A stretch of DNA of 57,828 nucleotides from Aequorivita sp. Its GTDB lineage: Bacteria > Bacteroidota > Bacteroidia > Flavobacteriales > Flavobacteriaceae. Shown here piece after piece: positions 44,105-53,017 of this stretch (its first letter is position 1; each line of letters opens with the position of its first letter). Made by a program: the position numbers and the translations under genes. Where the stretch lies: assembly GCA_026646335.1 (NCBI GenBank), contig JAPKFY010000003.1, positions 1-57,828 of the forward strand, given 5' to 3'. The notes under the pieces were generated by a model. The model had not been told where the DNA came from. It ran no database searches and saw only the letters and a program-made list of their open reading frames with translations.

Positions 44105-44989
44105 ATGAAAATAGGCATCTACGGCCAGTTTTATCACGAAAATTCAGAAATCTATATTCAGATGTTGCTTGGCGCACTTCAGAAAAGAGAGGCCGAAGTG
44201 TTTATTGAAGCGAATTTTCTGGGTATCATCAACCAAAATCAGGACATAACGAAAAACTTCTCTGGCTTTTCCACATTCACAAAATTAGATTCCAGCTTCG
44301 ATTTTTTTTTTAGTATTGGTGGTGACGGAACAATTTTGAAGGCCGTAACTTTTGTGGGGAATTTGGGCATTCCGATCGTTGGAATAAACACAGGAAGGCT
44401 TGGTTTTTTGGCCACTATTCAAAAAGAAGAAATCACCGAGAGCCTAAACCAGATTTTGGAAGGCGAGTATTCCATTTCTGAAAGAAGCTTGCTCACCGTA
44501 GAAACTTTTCCGAAGAGCGAAGAAATTCAACCCTTAAATTTTGCCTTAAACGAAGTTGCCGTAAACAGACGGAACACAACTTCCATGATAAAAGTGGAAA
44601 CACTTGTCAACGATAAATACCTTACTTCCTACTGGTCTGATGGATTAATTGTTGCAACACCCACAGGCTCCACTGGATATTCCTTAAGCTGTGGTGGACC
44701 CGTAATAGACCCAGAGGCTAAAAATATTGTGCTTACGCCAATTGCTCCCCATAATCTTAACGCAAGGCCCTTAGTGCTGCCCGATTCCAGTATTGTATCT
44801 TTAAAAGTTTCCGGAAGGGAAAACTCATTTTTGCTTTCCATGGATTCGCGCATTGCAACTTTGGAAAACGAAACCCTCATTATTATTAAAAAAGCACCAT
44901 ATACAATAAAATTGCTCCAGCTTCACGATGACAGCTTTATAAAAACCCTGCGCAAAAAACTTTTGTGGGGTGAGGATAAGCGGAATTAA
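44105..44989 (+). CDS. nadK: NAD kinase
   Basis: 294-residue kinase forming NADP from NAD. Catalytic GGDGT block (FSIGGDGTILKA), GINTGRLGFLA, NEVAVNRR and TPTGSTGYSLSCGGP are all intact. Complete; part of the plus-strand series that leads to porG, uppS and bamA. Confidence 0.97.
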   Translation: MKIGIYGQFYHENSEIYIQMLLGALQKREAEVFIEANFLGIINQNQDITKNFSGFSTFTKLDSSFDFFFSIGGDGTILKAVTFVGNLGIPIVGINTGRLGFLATIQKEEITESLNQILEGEYSISERSLLTVETFPKSEEIQPLNFALNEVAVNRRNTTSMIKVETLVNDKYLTSYWSDGLIVATPTGSTGYSLSCGGPVIDPEAKNIVLTPIAPHNLNARPLVLPDSSIVSLKVSGRENSFLLSMDSRIATLENETLIIIKKAPYTIKLLQLHDDSFIKTLRKKLLWGEDKRN

Positions 44990-45064
44990 ACAATAAAATC
45001 CATCAAAATTTGTTAATCAACAGAGACAAATCGGCTTCCAACAATGTCAAGCCAAGTTTATTGT

Positions 45065-45072
45065 TATATTTG
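45065..45072 (+). promoter_or_regulatory. -7 promoter box for the PorG-like gene
   Basis: TATATTTG, exact TAnnTTTG, 16 nt before the ATG at 45089; indicates that the porG-uppS-bamA series can start here. Confidence 0.45.
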
Positions 45073-45088
45073 CAAACTTTTAAAGTAT

Positions 45089-45781
45089 ATGAAGTATTTC
45101 ACGACTGTATTTTTAATACTCTCAACTGTGTTCTTGGCACATTCCCAAACCTACGAAATAGGCGGAATGATTGGTGGCGCCAACTATATTGGTGATGTTG
45201 GGAGCACCAGCTACATCAACCCAAATAGCTTTGCAGTGGGCGGTATTTTTAAATGGAACCGCAGTGCAAGACATGCATTTAGAGGATCGGTTATGGTTGC
45301 AAAAATAAAGGGCGATGATTCCAAAAGCTCCAACAGCCGTAGAAATCAACGTGGCTATTCCTTTGAAAACACAGTAAAAGAATTATCGATAGGTATAGAA
45401 TACACGTTTTGGGAGTATGATGTTCATGCTCAAAAATCAATTTCAGCTCCTTACCTATATACTGGCCTTACAGGTTTTACCTATACTGCACTCTATAAAA
45501 GAGGGACAGGAAAAATAGTAGAATATGATAATGCCGCAAGCATTGCCATACCAATGGTTATAGGCTACAAAGCAACCATCAGTCAAAATGCCCAGTTAGG
45601 TTTTGAAATTGGTGCACGCTACACATTTACTGACGATCTGGACGGAAGCAACCCAGTAAAAGGACTAGCAGACGAGGAAGGACTTAGATTTGGAAACACA
45701 AATAGTGACGATTGGTATGTTTTCACTGGGATAACCGTTACTTTTGCCTTCGGAAGAAAGCCTTGTTATTGTAACTTTTAA
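45089..45781 (+). CDS. PorG-like outer-membrane protein of the T9SS (DUF6089)
   Basis: 230-residue outer-membrane barrel with a signal peptide (about 1-19, ending LAHSQ) and mature start TYEIGGMIGGANYIGDVG. This matches the DUF6089 group that includes PorG, which anchors the GldK/GldN ring of the type IX system in the outer membrane. Gene order porG-uppS-bamA is the same as in Porphyromonas, where PorG was characterised. The ATG at 45089 is chosen since it begins the signal peptide; the frame is open 15 codons further upstream. uppS follows after 7 nt. Confidence 0.75.
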   Translation: MKYFTTVFLILSTVFLAHSQTYEIGGMIGGANYIGDVGSTSYINPNSFAVGGIFKWNRSARHAFRGSVMVAKIKGDDSKSSNSRRNQRGYSFENTVKELSIGIEYTFWEYDVHAQKSISAPYLYTGLTGFTYTALYKRGTGKIVEYDNAASIAIPMVIGYKATISQNAQLGFEIGARYTFTDDLDGSNPVKGLADEEGLRFGNTNSDDWYVFTGITVTFAFGRKPCYCNF

Positions 45782-45788
45782 AAAGAAG

Positions 45789-46523
45789 ATGGACCAAATA
45801 GACAAAGACAAATTGCCACAACACCTTGCCATAATCATGGACGGCAATGGGCGTTGGGCAAAACAGAAAGGTCTTTTTCGCTCTATCGGCCACGAAAACG
45901 GCACCAAGGCGGTACGTGAAATTGTAGAAGGCAGCGCCGAAATAGGGATTCCGTTTTTAACCCTTTATGCTTTTTCAACCGAAAATTGGAACCGTCCAAA
46001 ATTGGAGGTGCAGTTATTGATGAAGCTTTTGGTTTCTTCATTAAAAAAAGAAATAAAAACACTTCAGGACAACAATATAAAGCTCAACGCCATTGGCAAT
46101 CTGGATGCTTTACCTAAGAAAGCCCTTAAGGAATTGCTGGATGTTATAGATAAAACAAAGGATAACAAGCGAATGACCCTAACCCTTGCCCTCAGCTATG
46201 GATCTAGGGAAGAAATTACAAAAACAATAAAGGAGATTAGTCTTAAAGTTAAAAATAACCTAATTTCGCCGCAAGATATTGATGAAACGGTAATAAATAA
46301 TCATCTTTACACGCAAAATTTACCAGATGTAGATTTATTGATCCGCACCAGTGGCGAACAGCGCATCAGCAATTTTCTGCTTTGGCAAATAGCTTATGCC
46401 GAACTGTATTTTACTGAAACACTTTGGCCGGATTATACTAAAAACCATCTTTTTGAAGCAATATTAAATTATCAAAACAGAGAAAGAAGATTTGGAAAAA
46501 CCAGTGAACAAATTAATCAATAG
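45789..46523 (+). CDS. uppS: Undecaprenyl diphosphate synthase (isoprenyl transferase)
   Basis: 244-residue cis-prenyltransferase making the C55 lipid carrier for wall and LPS synthesis. Blocks: AIIMDGNGRWA (catalytic Asp), TLYAFSTENWNRP, and DLLIRTSGEQRISNFLLWQIAYAELYF. ATG at 45789. The following bamA frame begins inside its last codons (start at 46504 or 46492), so the two are coupled. Confidence 0.97.
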   Translation: MDQIDKDKLPQHLAIIMDGNGRWAKQKGLFRSIGHENGTKAVREIVEGSAEIGIPFLTLYAFSTENWNRPKLEVQLLMKLLVSSLKKEIKTLQDNNIKLNAIGNLDALPKKALKELLDVIDKTKDNKRMTLTLALSYGSREEITKTIKEISLKVKNNLISPQDIDETVINNHLYTQNLPDVDLLIRTSGEQRISNFLLWQIAYAELYFTETLWPDYTKNHLFEAILNYQNRERRFGKTSEQINQ

Positions 46524-49104
46524 TTCCCTATTGCATACATACAGAAAATCTTATTGTATCTTATTATTTACAATACTTTCCGTTTTTACACTACAGGCAC
46601 AGCAAAAAGAACTTGACAGCGGTAAAAAATACACCATAAACAACATTACGGTTTCTGGGGCACAAAGCTTTAACGAACAGACCGTAATTGCTTTTACAGG
46701 CCTTAAAAAAGGCGACCGCATCTATATTCCTGGCGAAAAATTAAGCCAAGTAACCAAAAAGCTTTGGGAGCAAAGCCTCTTTAGCGATATTGCTTTTTAT
46801 GTCACCAACATTGAAGGCGATAATGTGGATTTGGAACTTTACATTGTTGAATTGCCAAAACTCCATGAAGTAACCATTACAGGAAAAGGCATTCGCAAAG
46901 CCAAGCGTAAGGAAATTATTAAAGACAACGACCTTAATGCTGGCATGAAAATAACGAAAAACCTTCTTAACACCACAAAAAATTACATTACAAATAAATA
47001 CCAAAAAGAAGGTTTTTACAATACCGATGTAACCATCACCACCACTCCTGTCACAGATTCTACTGGTGTTGAAATCTCCAAAAGCATGACTATTGCCGTA
47101 GATAGAGGCAAACGCGTTAAAGTAAAAAAGATCAACTTTGAAGGGAATGAACATTTCACTGACGGTAAATTGCGCCGTTCCATGAAAAAGACAAAACGCA
47201 AAAACTTTGCCCGCGTTTGGAAACGTTCAAAATATACTGAAGAAGGTTTTGAAGAGGACAGAGAATCACTTCTTAAGAAATACAAATCAAACGGATATCG
47301 AGATGCACGCATCCTGAGTGACACTTTAACCGTATTGGACAAAAAGAACATTGCCATAGACATAAAACTTGAAGAAGGCGATAAATATTATTTTGGCGAT
47401 ATCAAATTCATCGGAAATAGTGTATTTACAGATGGTCAATTGCGCCAAGTTTTAGGCATCAAAAAGGGTGATATTTACAATGGTGTTTTACTGCAGGAGC
47501 GTATTCAAGATGACTCGGCGCCAGATGCAGAAGACATGACCAATCTCTACCAAAACAACGGATACCTTGCCGCACGTATAAACCCTGTAGAAGTAGCCGT
47601 CCACAATGATACCATAGATTTTGAAATCAGAATTATGGAGCGCAGCTTGTTCTACTTTGACCATGTTACGGTAGTAGGAAACGACCGTACCAATGACCAC
47701 GTTATTTATAGGGAATTGAGAACACGTCCAGGCCAAAAATACAGCAAACGCGATGTTATAAGAACCATTCGCGAATTAGGCCAATTGGGCTTCTTTGACC
47801 CAGAACAACTTACTCCAAACTTCAAAAAAGTAGATGAAAACAACGGCCTTGTTGACTTGGAATATTCCGTAGTTGAAAAAGGTTCCAGCCAGATTGAGCT
47901 TCAAGGAGGTTATGGCGGTGGAGGTTTTGTGGGAACATTAGGTCTTTCGTTCAACAACTTTTCGCTTCGCAATCTTTTCAACTTTAAAGCATACAAGCCT
48001 TTGCCAATGGGCGATGGACAAAAGCTATCCCTTAGAGCGCAAGCCAGTAGTTATTATCAAACCTATAGCCTTTCACTTACTGAACCTTGGTTAGGCGGCA
48101 AAAAACCCGTACAGCTATCCACATCTTTCACACATACAATCCAGAATTATTACGATTACAATAACAGACAGGCAGACAAATCAAGAAGTTTTACCATAAC
48201 GGGGGGGTCCGTAGGACTTGCAAAAAAGGTAAAATGGCCGGATGATTATTTTGTTTGGTCCAACGCCATAAGTTTCCAACATTATAACTTAAACAATTAC
48301 AACACAGGGCTATTTACCTTTGGAGATGGATATTCAAACAACCTAGCATACACTATCGGGATAAGCCGAAACAATACCGCCACCAACCCCATTTATCCTA
48401 CCCAAGGATCTGACTTTAGTGTTACCGCTAAATTAACCTTACCCTATTCGGCATTTAACAGTGTAGATTATAAGGCATTATCCCAAGAAAGGGACCAGCT
48501 TGAACTTGTTACCCCTGGCAGTCCTAATTATGTAGATGCAACCCAACGGATTTCTGAAATTGACCAGGAGCGTTTTAAATGGTTGGAGTATTATAAAATT
48601 AAATTTAAAGGAACTTGGTACACTCGTCTTTACGAAAAATTAGTCCTTCGCACCAATACCGAATTCGGGTTTTTGGGAGCATACAATCAAGAGAGGGGCG
48701 TACCGCCATTTGAGAGATTCTTTTTGGGTGGCGACGGCCTTGGAGCCTATAGCCTGGATGGGCGTGAGGTAATCCAATTAAGAGGTTACCCCAACCAATC
48801 TTTATCAGATGTTGACGGAAATACGATTTACAATAAATTTTCGTTAGAGGTAAGATATCCCGTTACTCTTGCGCAGATGGCATCCATCTATGTACTTGGT
48901 TTTGCGGAAAGTGGAGCATCTTTTAATGGATTCAAAGATTACAATCCTTTTGATCTAAAACGTTCCGCTGGCGCAGGATTACGTATATTTATGCCAGCAT
49001 TTGGATTATTGGGTATCGATTTTGGATATGGATTCGACCCTGTTTTGGGTGGAACAGAACCAAATGGATGGGAAACCCACTTTATAATTGGACAACAATT
49101 TTAA
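46504..49104 (+). CDS. bamA: Outer-membrane protein assembly factor BamA
   Basis: About 866 residues: signal peptide (ending FTLQAQ), five POTRA domains (about 35-430; ITVSGAQSFNEQTV, KINFEGNEHFTDGKLRR, IKFIGNSVFTDGQLRQVLG, VTVVGNDRTNDHVIYRELR) and a 16-strand Omp85 barrel that ends in Phe (FIIGQQF). It inserts outer-membrane barrels. The start is GTG at 46504 (MNKLINSS) or TTG at 46492; neither is ATG and both overlap uppS. A run of seven G occurs at 48201-48207 within the barrel part. Confidence 0.93.
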   Translation: MNKLINSSLLHTYRKSYCILLFTILSVFTLQAQQKELDSGKKYTINNITVSGAQSFNEQTVIAFTGLKKGDRIYIPGEKLSQVTKKLWEQSLFSDIAFYVTNIEGDNVDLELYIVELPKLHEVTITGKGIRKAKRKEIIKDNDLNAGMKITKNLLNTTKNYITNKYQKEGFYNTDVTITTTPVTDSTGVEISKSMTIAVDRGKRVKVKKINFEGNEHFTDGKLRRSMKKTKRKNFARVWKRSKYTEEGFEEDRESLLKKYKSNGYRDARILSDTLTVLDKKNIAIDIKLEEGDKYYFGDIKFIGNSVFTDGQLRQVLGIKKGDIYNGVLLQERIQDDSAPDAEDMTNLYQNNGYLAARINPVEVAVHNDTIDFEIRIMERSLFYFDHVTVVGNDRTNDHVIYRELRTRPGQKYSKRDVIRTIRELGQLGFFDPEQLTPNFKKVDENNGLVDLEYSVVEKGSSQIELQGGYGGGGFVGTLGLSFNNFSLRNLFNFKAYKPLPMGDGQKLSLRAQASSYYQTYSLSLTEPWLGGKKPVQLSTSFTHTIQNYYDYNNRQADKSRSFTITGGSVGLAKKVKWPDDYFVWSNAISFQHYNLNNYNTGLFTFGDGYSNNLAYTIGISRNNTATNPIYPTQGSDFSVTAKLTLPYSAFNSVDYKALSQERDQLELVTPGSPNYVDATQRISEIDQERFKWLEYYKIKFKGTWYTRLYEKLVLRTNTEFGFLGAYNQERGVPPFERFFLGGDGLGAYSLDGREVIQLRGYPNQSLSDVDGNTIYNKFSLEVRYPVTLAQMASIYVLGFAESGASFNGFKDYNPFDLKRSAGAGLRIFMPAFGLLGIDFGYGFDPVLGGTEPNGWETHFIIGQQF

Positions 49105-49143
49105 AAACTGGCACGATATTTTCTTAAACAACAACCAAATAAT

Positions 49144-50022
49144 ATGAAGACAAAAAAAATACTCTTTTTTACCCTTGCCCTTTTTTGCTTCACCTTCATG
49201 GCAGAAGCACAAAGAGGCGTTCGAATAGGATATATTGACATGGAATATATCTTGGAAAGTGTTCCTGAATACAAAGAAGCTTCCATACAGTTGGAAGGCA
49301 AGGTGCAGCGCTGGAAACAGGACATTGAGAAAAAACAAAAAGAAATTGATCAAATGAAATTGAACCTTGCGAACGAGCGGGTACTTTTGACAAAAGAACT
49401 GATTGATGAGCGCGAAGAGGAAATAAAAATCAAGGAAGACGAAATGCTTAAATATCAGCAGGATCGTTTTGGGCCTAATGGCGATTTGATGATCCAGCGC
49501 AGGCAATTGGTTCAGCCCATCCAAGATCAGGTTTTCAATATTGTTCAGGAAGTCGCCGAAAATAAAAAGTATGATTTCATCTTTGACAAATCTGCAGATG
49601 TTGTAATGCTTTTTGCAGCAAAAAGAAACGATATCAGCGATTTAGTACTGCGAAGCATTGAGCGCGCCGGCAGAAGAGTTCAGGCCTTAGATAAAAAAGA
49701 AAAGCGCGAAATAGAACAGCGCGAAAAACTTTCTGTTGAAGAAGAAGGAGCTGTTACCGAAAGAGAGAAAGCTATTCAAGAAAAACAAGAAGAACGCGAA
49801 AAAGTAGTTGAAGCCAAAAAAACCGAGCGCGAAGAAATGATGGCTAATCGCCAAAAAGAACGTGACTCCATCCGTGCCGTAAAGAAAGCAGAGTTTGAAG
49901 AACGCAGACAACGTTTAATTCTGGAAAGAGAACAAAGAAAAGATTCCATTATGAACGCTCGCCAAAATAAAAACAATCCTCCAAGTGGTGGTGAAGGTGA
50001 GGGTGGTGAAAATGGCCAATAA
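49144..50022 (+). CDS. OmpH/Skp-family periplasmic chaperone, long form
   Basis: 292-residue protein: signal peptide (ending MAEAQ), then a Skp/OmpH domain (RIGYIDMEYILESVPEYKEA... FIFDKSADVVMLFA), then an extended Lys/Glu/Arg-rich helix of about 110 residues (EKREIEQREKLSVEEE...) and a Gly-rich end. Skp holds unfolded outer-membrane proteins on their way to BamA. The charged extension is not in classical Skp (about 160 residues) and probably forms a coiled coil. Next gene after bamA, 39 nt apart. Confidence 0.85.
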   Translation: MKTKKILFFTLALFCFTFMAEAQRGVRIGYIDMEYILESVPEYKEASIQLEGKVQRWKQDIEKKQKEIDQMKLNLANERVLLTKELIDEREEEIKIKEDEMLKYQQDRFGPNGDLMIQRRQLVQPIQDQVFNIVQEVAENKKYDFIFDKSADVVMLFAAKRNDISDLVLRSIERAGRRVQALDKKEKREIEQREKLSVEEEGAVTEREKAIQEKQEEREKVVEAKKTEREEMMANRQKERDSIRAVKKAEFEERRQRLILEREQRKDSIMNARQNKNNPPSGGEGEGGENGQ

Positions 50023-50086
50023 CCTATAAAATCTTAATAATCAATACTTACAAATAAAATAACACTTAAAATTAAATACACTTACA

Positions 50087-50596
50087 ATGAAAAAAATGAA
50101 AACGTTATTAGTTGCAATTGCACTTTTCGTGGGAGCTACAAGTTTTGTGAATGCTCAATCAAAAATTGCACATATCAATGCACAAGAGCTAATTGAAGCT
50201 ATGCCAGAATACAAAGCAGCACAGAGCCAGTTGGAAAAAGTGCAAAAAACGTACGACACAGAGATTAAGGCAATGGCCAAGGAACTAGAAACCAAAATGA
50301 AGCAGTATGATGCTGAGGCCACTACTAAAACCGATGAAGAAAACCAAAAAAGATTCCAAGAAGTTCAAGGAATGCAAGAAAACATTCAAGCATACAGACA
50401 ACAAGCACTTCAGGATCTAGACAAGAAAAAAACCGACATTTTTAAGCCAATCCTTGAAAAAGCTCAATCTACTATTCAAAGAGTAGCTAAAGCCCAAGGA
50501 TTCCAATATGTTTTGGATTCAACTGTAGGTAGCGGTGTTATTCTTGCTGATGGTAAAGACCTAATGGCAGATGTTAAAAAAGATTTAGGAATGTAA
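50087..50596 (+). CDS. OmpH/Skp-family periplasmic chaperone
   Basis: 169-residue Skp-sized chaperone: signal peptide (ending SFVNAQ), beta core (SKIAHINAQELIEAMPEYKAAQ) with a central coiled coil (QLEKVQKTYDTEIKAMAKELETKM) and closing strand YVLDSTVGSGVILADG. A paralogue of the preceding gene; tandem OmpH genes after bamA are common in Bacteroidetes. Start ATG 50087; ATG 50096 is also possible. Followed by a strong terminator. Confidence 0.9.
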   Translation: MKKMKTLLVAIALFVGATSFVNAQSKIAHINAQELIEAMPEYKAAQSQLEKVQKTYDTEIKAMAKELETKMKQYDAEATTKTDEENQKRFQEVQGMQENIQAYRQQALQDLDKKKTDIFKPILEKAQSTIQRVAKAQGFQYVLDSTVGSGVILADGKDLMADVKKDLGM

Positions 50597-50621
50597 TTCT
50601 AAATTAACGCTATAAAATTTT

Positions 50622-50654
50622 AAAACTGCCCGTTAATAGCGGGCAGTTTTTTTT
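50622..50654 (+). terminator. Terminator of the bamA-skp operon
   Basis: AAAACTGCCCG (50622-50632) and CGGGCAGTTTT (50640-50650), loop TTAATAG, then T-run; 11-bp perfect stem. Confidence 0.9.
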
Positions 50655-50690
50655 ATACCAAAATTTGAAGTTATTGGCTACATTTACGAT

Positions 50691-51482
50691 ATGGATAAAA
50701 ACAATCCCATAGGCGTTTTTGATTCGGGCGTTGGCGGCTCCTCCATTTGGCAGGAAATCCACAAATTGCTTCCGTTGGAAAATGTCATCTATCTAGCCGA
50801 CAGCAAAAATGCACCCTATGGAAATAAATCTCCAGAAGAAATAACCGCACTCAGCATAAAAAATGTTGAAAAATTGCTTGAGCTGGGCTGTAAAATAATT
50901 GTCGTGGCTTGCAATACTGCAACCACAAATGCTATTTCGACACTTCGGGAAAATTATGAAATTCCCATTATTGGTATTGAACCAGCTATTAAACCCGCAG
51001 CACTGCAAACCACTTCCAAAAGCATCGGGATTTTGGCCACAAAAGGCACCCTAAGCAGTGCGCTTTTCAGCAAAACCACTAGAGAGTTTACAAAAGACAT
51101 ACACGTTGTTGAAATTATTGGCGAAGGCCTTGTACCTCTCATAGAAGCAGGAAAACTAGACAGCCCGGAAATGATTTCGCTATTGAAAAAACACACAAAA
51201 CCGATGATTGATGCTGATGTTGATTACCTAGTTTTAGGATGCAGTCACTATCCGTACATCATCCCACAGTTGAAAAAAATACTTCCCAAAAATGTGAAAA
51301 TTATAGATTCCGGGGAAGCGGTTGCACGGCAGACAAAAACTGTTCTTCAAAGTTTGAATCTGCTTCGCGAAGAGAATGCAATACCTAATCTCCAATTTTT
51401 CACGAATGCCGAGACTGATACGCTAAAATTCCTATTAAAAGATTATGCGGAAAAGATTTCCGTAACAAAGCAAGATTTTTAA
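50691..51482 (+). CDS. murI: Glutamate racemase
   Basis: 263-residue racemase giving D-glutamate for peptidoglycan. Blocks: IGVFDSGVGGSSIW, YLADSKNAPYGNKS, VVACNTATTNA (first catalytic Cys), and VLGCSHYPYI (second Cys with His). Stop at 51482, 8 nt before the stop of the convergent carbonic anhydrase gene. Complete. Confidence 0.97.
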   Translation: MDKNNPIGVFDSGVGGSSIWQEIHKLLPLENVIYLADSKNAPYGNKSPEEITALSIKNVEKLLELGCKIIVVACNTATTNAISTLRENYEIPIIGIEPAIKPAALQTTSKSIGILATKGTLSSALFSKTTREFTKDIHVVEIIGEGLVPLIEAGKLDSPEMISLLKKHTKPMIDADVDYLVLGCSHYPYIIPQLKKILPKNVKIIDSGEAVARQTKTVLQSLNLLREENAIPNLQFFTNAETDTLKFLLKDYAEKISVTKQDF

Positions 51483-51489
51483 TTGAATT

Positions 51490-52005
51490 TTAGACCTGTT
51501 TAAACCACGAAGAATACATTACATAATTATTTGCAATCCGTTCAATTTCGCCTTTGGTCAATTCGGGACTGATGTTCTTAATTTTTTTTGCTGGAATACC
51601 TGCATAAATACTTCCGCTTTCTACCCTCGTATTTTTTGAAACCACCGCGCCGGCAGCAATAATGGTATTGCTTTCCACCACGCAGTCGTCCATAACGATG
51701 CTTCCCATCCCGATCAAAACATTGTCGTGTATAGTGCAACCATGGACAATGGCGTTGTGGCCAATGGATACATTATTGCCAATAGTCGTGGGCGAAGTTT
51801 TATAAGTTGCGTGAATTACGGCCCCATCCTGCACGTTCACTTTATTCCCCATTTTAATAAAATGAACATCGCCACGGATGACGGCGTTGAACCAAACACT
51901 GCATTCATTGCCCATCTCTACATCACCTACAATAGTGGCATTTTCAGCAATAAAACAATCTTCGGGTATTTGGGGATGTTTTCCGTTTACGGGTTTAATT
52001 ATCAT
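51490..52005 (-). CDS. Gamma carbonic anhydrase-family protein
   Basis: 171-residue left-handed beta-helix protein with hexapeptide repeats (NATIVGDVEMGNECSVWFNAVIRGD, VSIGHNAIVHGCTI). The three zinc His are in HATY, IGHNAIVHG positions, as in CamH/YrdA-type proteins. Many members show little or no CO2 hydration, so the activity is uncertain. Its ATG lies 8 nt from the end of an array of 7-bp repeats, so the 5' leader of this gene is made of heptads. Confidence 0.85.
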   Translation of the reverse strand: MIIKPVNGKHPQIPEDCFIAENATIVGDVEMGNECSVWFNAVIRGDVHFIKMGNKVNVQDGAVIHATYKTSPTTIGNNVSIGHNAIVHGCTIHDNVLIGMGSIVMDDCVVESNTIIAAGAVVSKNTRVESGSIYAGIPAKKIKNISPELTKGEIERIANNYVMYSSWFKQV

Positions 52006-52013
52006 TGTGTCTG

Positions 52014-52138
52014 GTTTCAGGTTTCAGATTTCAGGTTTCAGGTTTCAGGTTTCAGGTTTCAGGTTTCAGGTTTCAGGTTTCAGGTTTCAGGTTTCAGGTT
52101 TCAGGTTTCAGGTTTCAGGTTTCAGGTTTCAGGTTTCA
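52014..52138. repeat. Heptanucleotide tandem array (GTTTCAG)n
   Basis: GTTTCAG is repeated 17 times from 52014 to 52132 (third unit ATTTCAG) plus a partial GTTTCA to 52138. Read on the minus strand it is (CTGAAAC)n directly upstream of the carbonic anhydrase start. Almost no divergence between units shows recent expansion. Confidence 0.95.
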
Positions 52139-52171
52139 AAAATAATAACAATTAAACTTAATCTCATCAAA

Positions 52172-52227
52172 CTTGCAACTTGCAACTTTTAACTTTTAAC
52201 TTTTAACTTTTAACTTTTAACTTTTAA
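52172..52227. repeat. Second heptad array (CTTGCAA)2-(CTTTTAA)6
   Basis: CTTGCAA at 52172 and 52179, then CTTTTAA at 52186, 52193, 52200, 52207, 52214 and 52221, all in one 7-nt register. The last unit includes the stop codon of the response regulator gene (52224-52226). Confidence 0.9.
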
Positions 52228-52955
52228 CCAAAATAAGCCAACAAATCTTTCTTTCGGGATGGACTCACCATTATTTCCTTTCCGCTGGAAAGCACTACAC
52301 TCCCACCCTTGCCTTTTTTGTACTCTTTAATTTCGTTTACATTTACCAAATAGGATTTATGGACACGGGCAAATCCATTTTCTGAAAGGGAGTCCTCAAA
52401 ATATTTTAGGGTTTTGCTCACCAAACGCTTTCCAACTTTTAGGTGGATCTGGGTGTAATTATCATCGGCCTGACAATAGAGTATATCCTCCATTTGAAGT
52501 ACTTCAAAACCGTTTTGCAGCGGAATAGTTATCTTTCCGTCAACTTGTGTTTGCAGCGGCTTTAAAATTGAATTCTGGAGATTGTTTTCCTTTTCCTTTA
52601 TTTCATTTACATAATCTACGGCTTCAATCAATTTGTCTATGGAAATTGGTTTCAGCAAATAATAAGACGCATGGGCATTCAGTGCATCAATTGCGTAATG
52701 GTTGTAAGCAGTTACAAAAACGGATTCAAACTGGCGGTCGCCAACTTTGTCCAGCAAGTCGAAGGCATTTCCATAGGGCATTTCCACGTCTAGGAAAACA
52801 ACATCCAAATCGTTATTCCTTATTAAAACCAAAGCCTCCTCAACATTTGCAGCTTCGCCTTTTAGGACGATATTCGGGCAGTATTTTCCCAAATAATTCC
52901 GCAGGATTTCGCGGCTGGTCTCTTCGTCTTCAACAATTATTGCGTTTAGTTTCAT
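52224..52955 (-). CDS. LytTR-family response regulator
   Basis: 243-residue response regulator. Receiver domain at 1-120: acidic pocket EDE near 9-11, phospho-acceptor in VVFLDVEMP (Asp about 56), VTAYNHYAI, and Lys in YLLKPIS. DNA-binding LytTR domain at about 140-243 (ILYCQADDNYTQIHL, FARVHKSYLVNVNEI). Pairs with the LytS-type kinase just upstream, 62 nt between them, with a copy of the 29-bp repeat in that gap. The stop codon lies within a heptad array. Confidence 0.92.
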   Translation of the reverse strand: MKLNAIIVEDEETSREILRNYLGKYCPNIVLKGEAANVEEALVLIRNNDLDVVFLDVEMPYGNAFDLLDKVGDRQFESVFVTAYNHYAIDALNAHASYYLLKPISIDKLIEAVDYVNEIKEKENNLQNSILKPLQTQVDGKITIPLQNGFEVLQMEDILYCQADDNYTQIHLKVGKRLVSKTLKYFEDSLSENGFARVHKSYLVNVNEIKEYKKGKGGSVVLSSGKEIMVSPSRKKDLLAYFG

Positions 52956-52965
52956 AATTTGTAAA

Positions 52966-52994
52966 TTAATCCCTTCGACTGCGCTCAGGGTGAC
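52966..52994 (-). repeat. 29-bp dispersed repeat, copy 2
   Basis: Minus strand GTCACCCTGAGCGCAGTCGA then AGGGATTAA, ending 10 nt before the response-regulator ATG. Same element as 16609-16637. Confidence 0.6.
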
Positions 52995-53017
52995 ATTTTG
53001 GTTAATTTGTGAGTGGG

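Noticed and set aside
52014-52138. CRISPR array
   Set aside because: Units are 7 bp and contiguous with no spacers, and no cas genes are near.
51727-52192. Plus-strand open frames translating to SGFRFQV repeats
   Set aside because: They arise only because a 7-bp repeat read three times gives a 7-residue repeat; the carbonic anhydrase on the other strand explains the rest.
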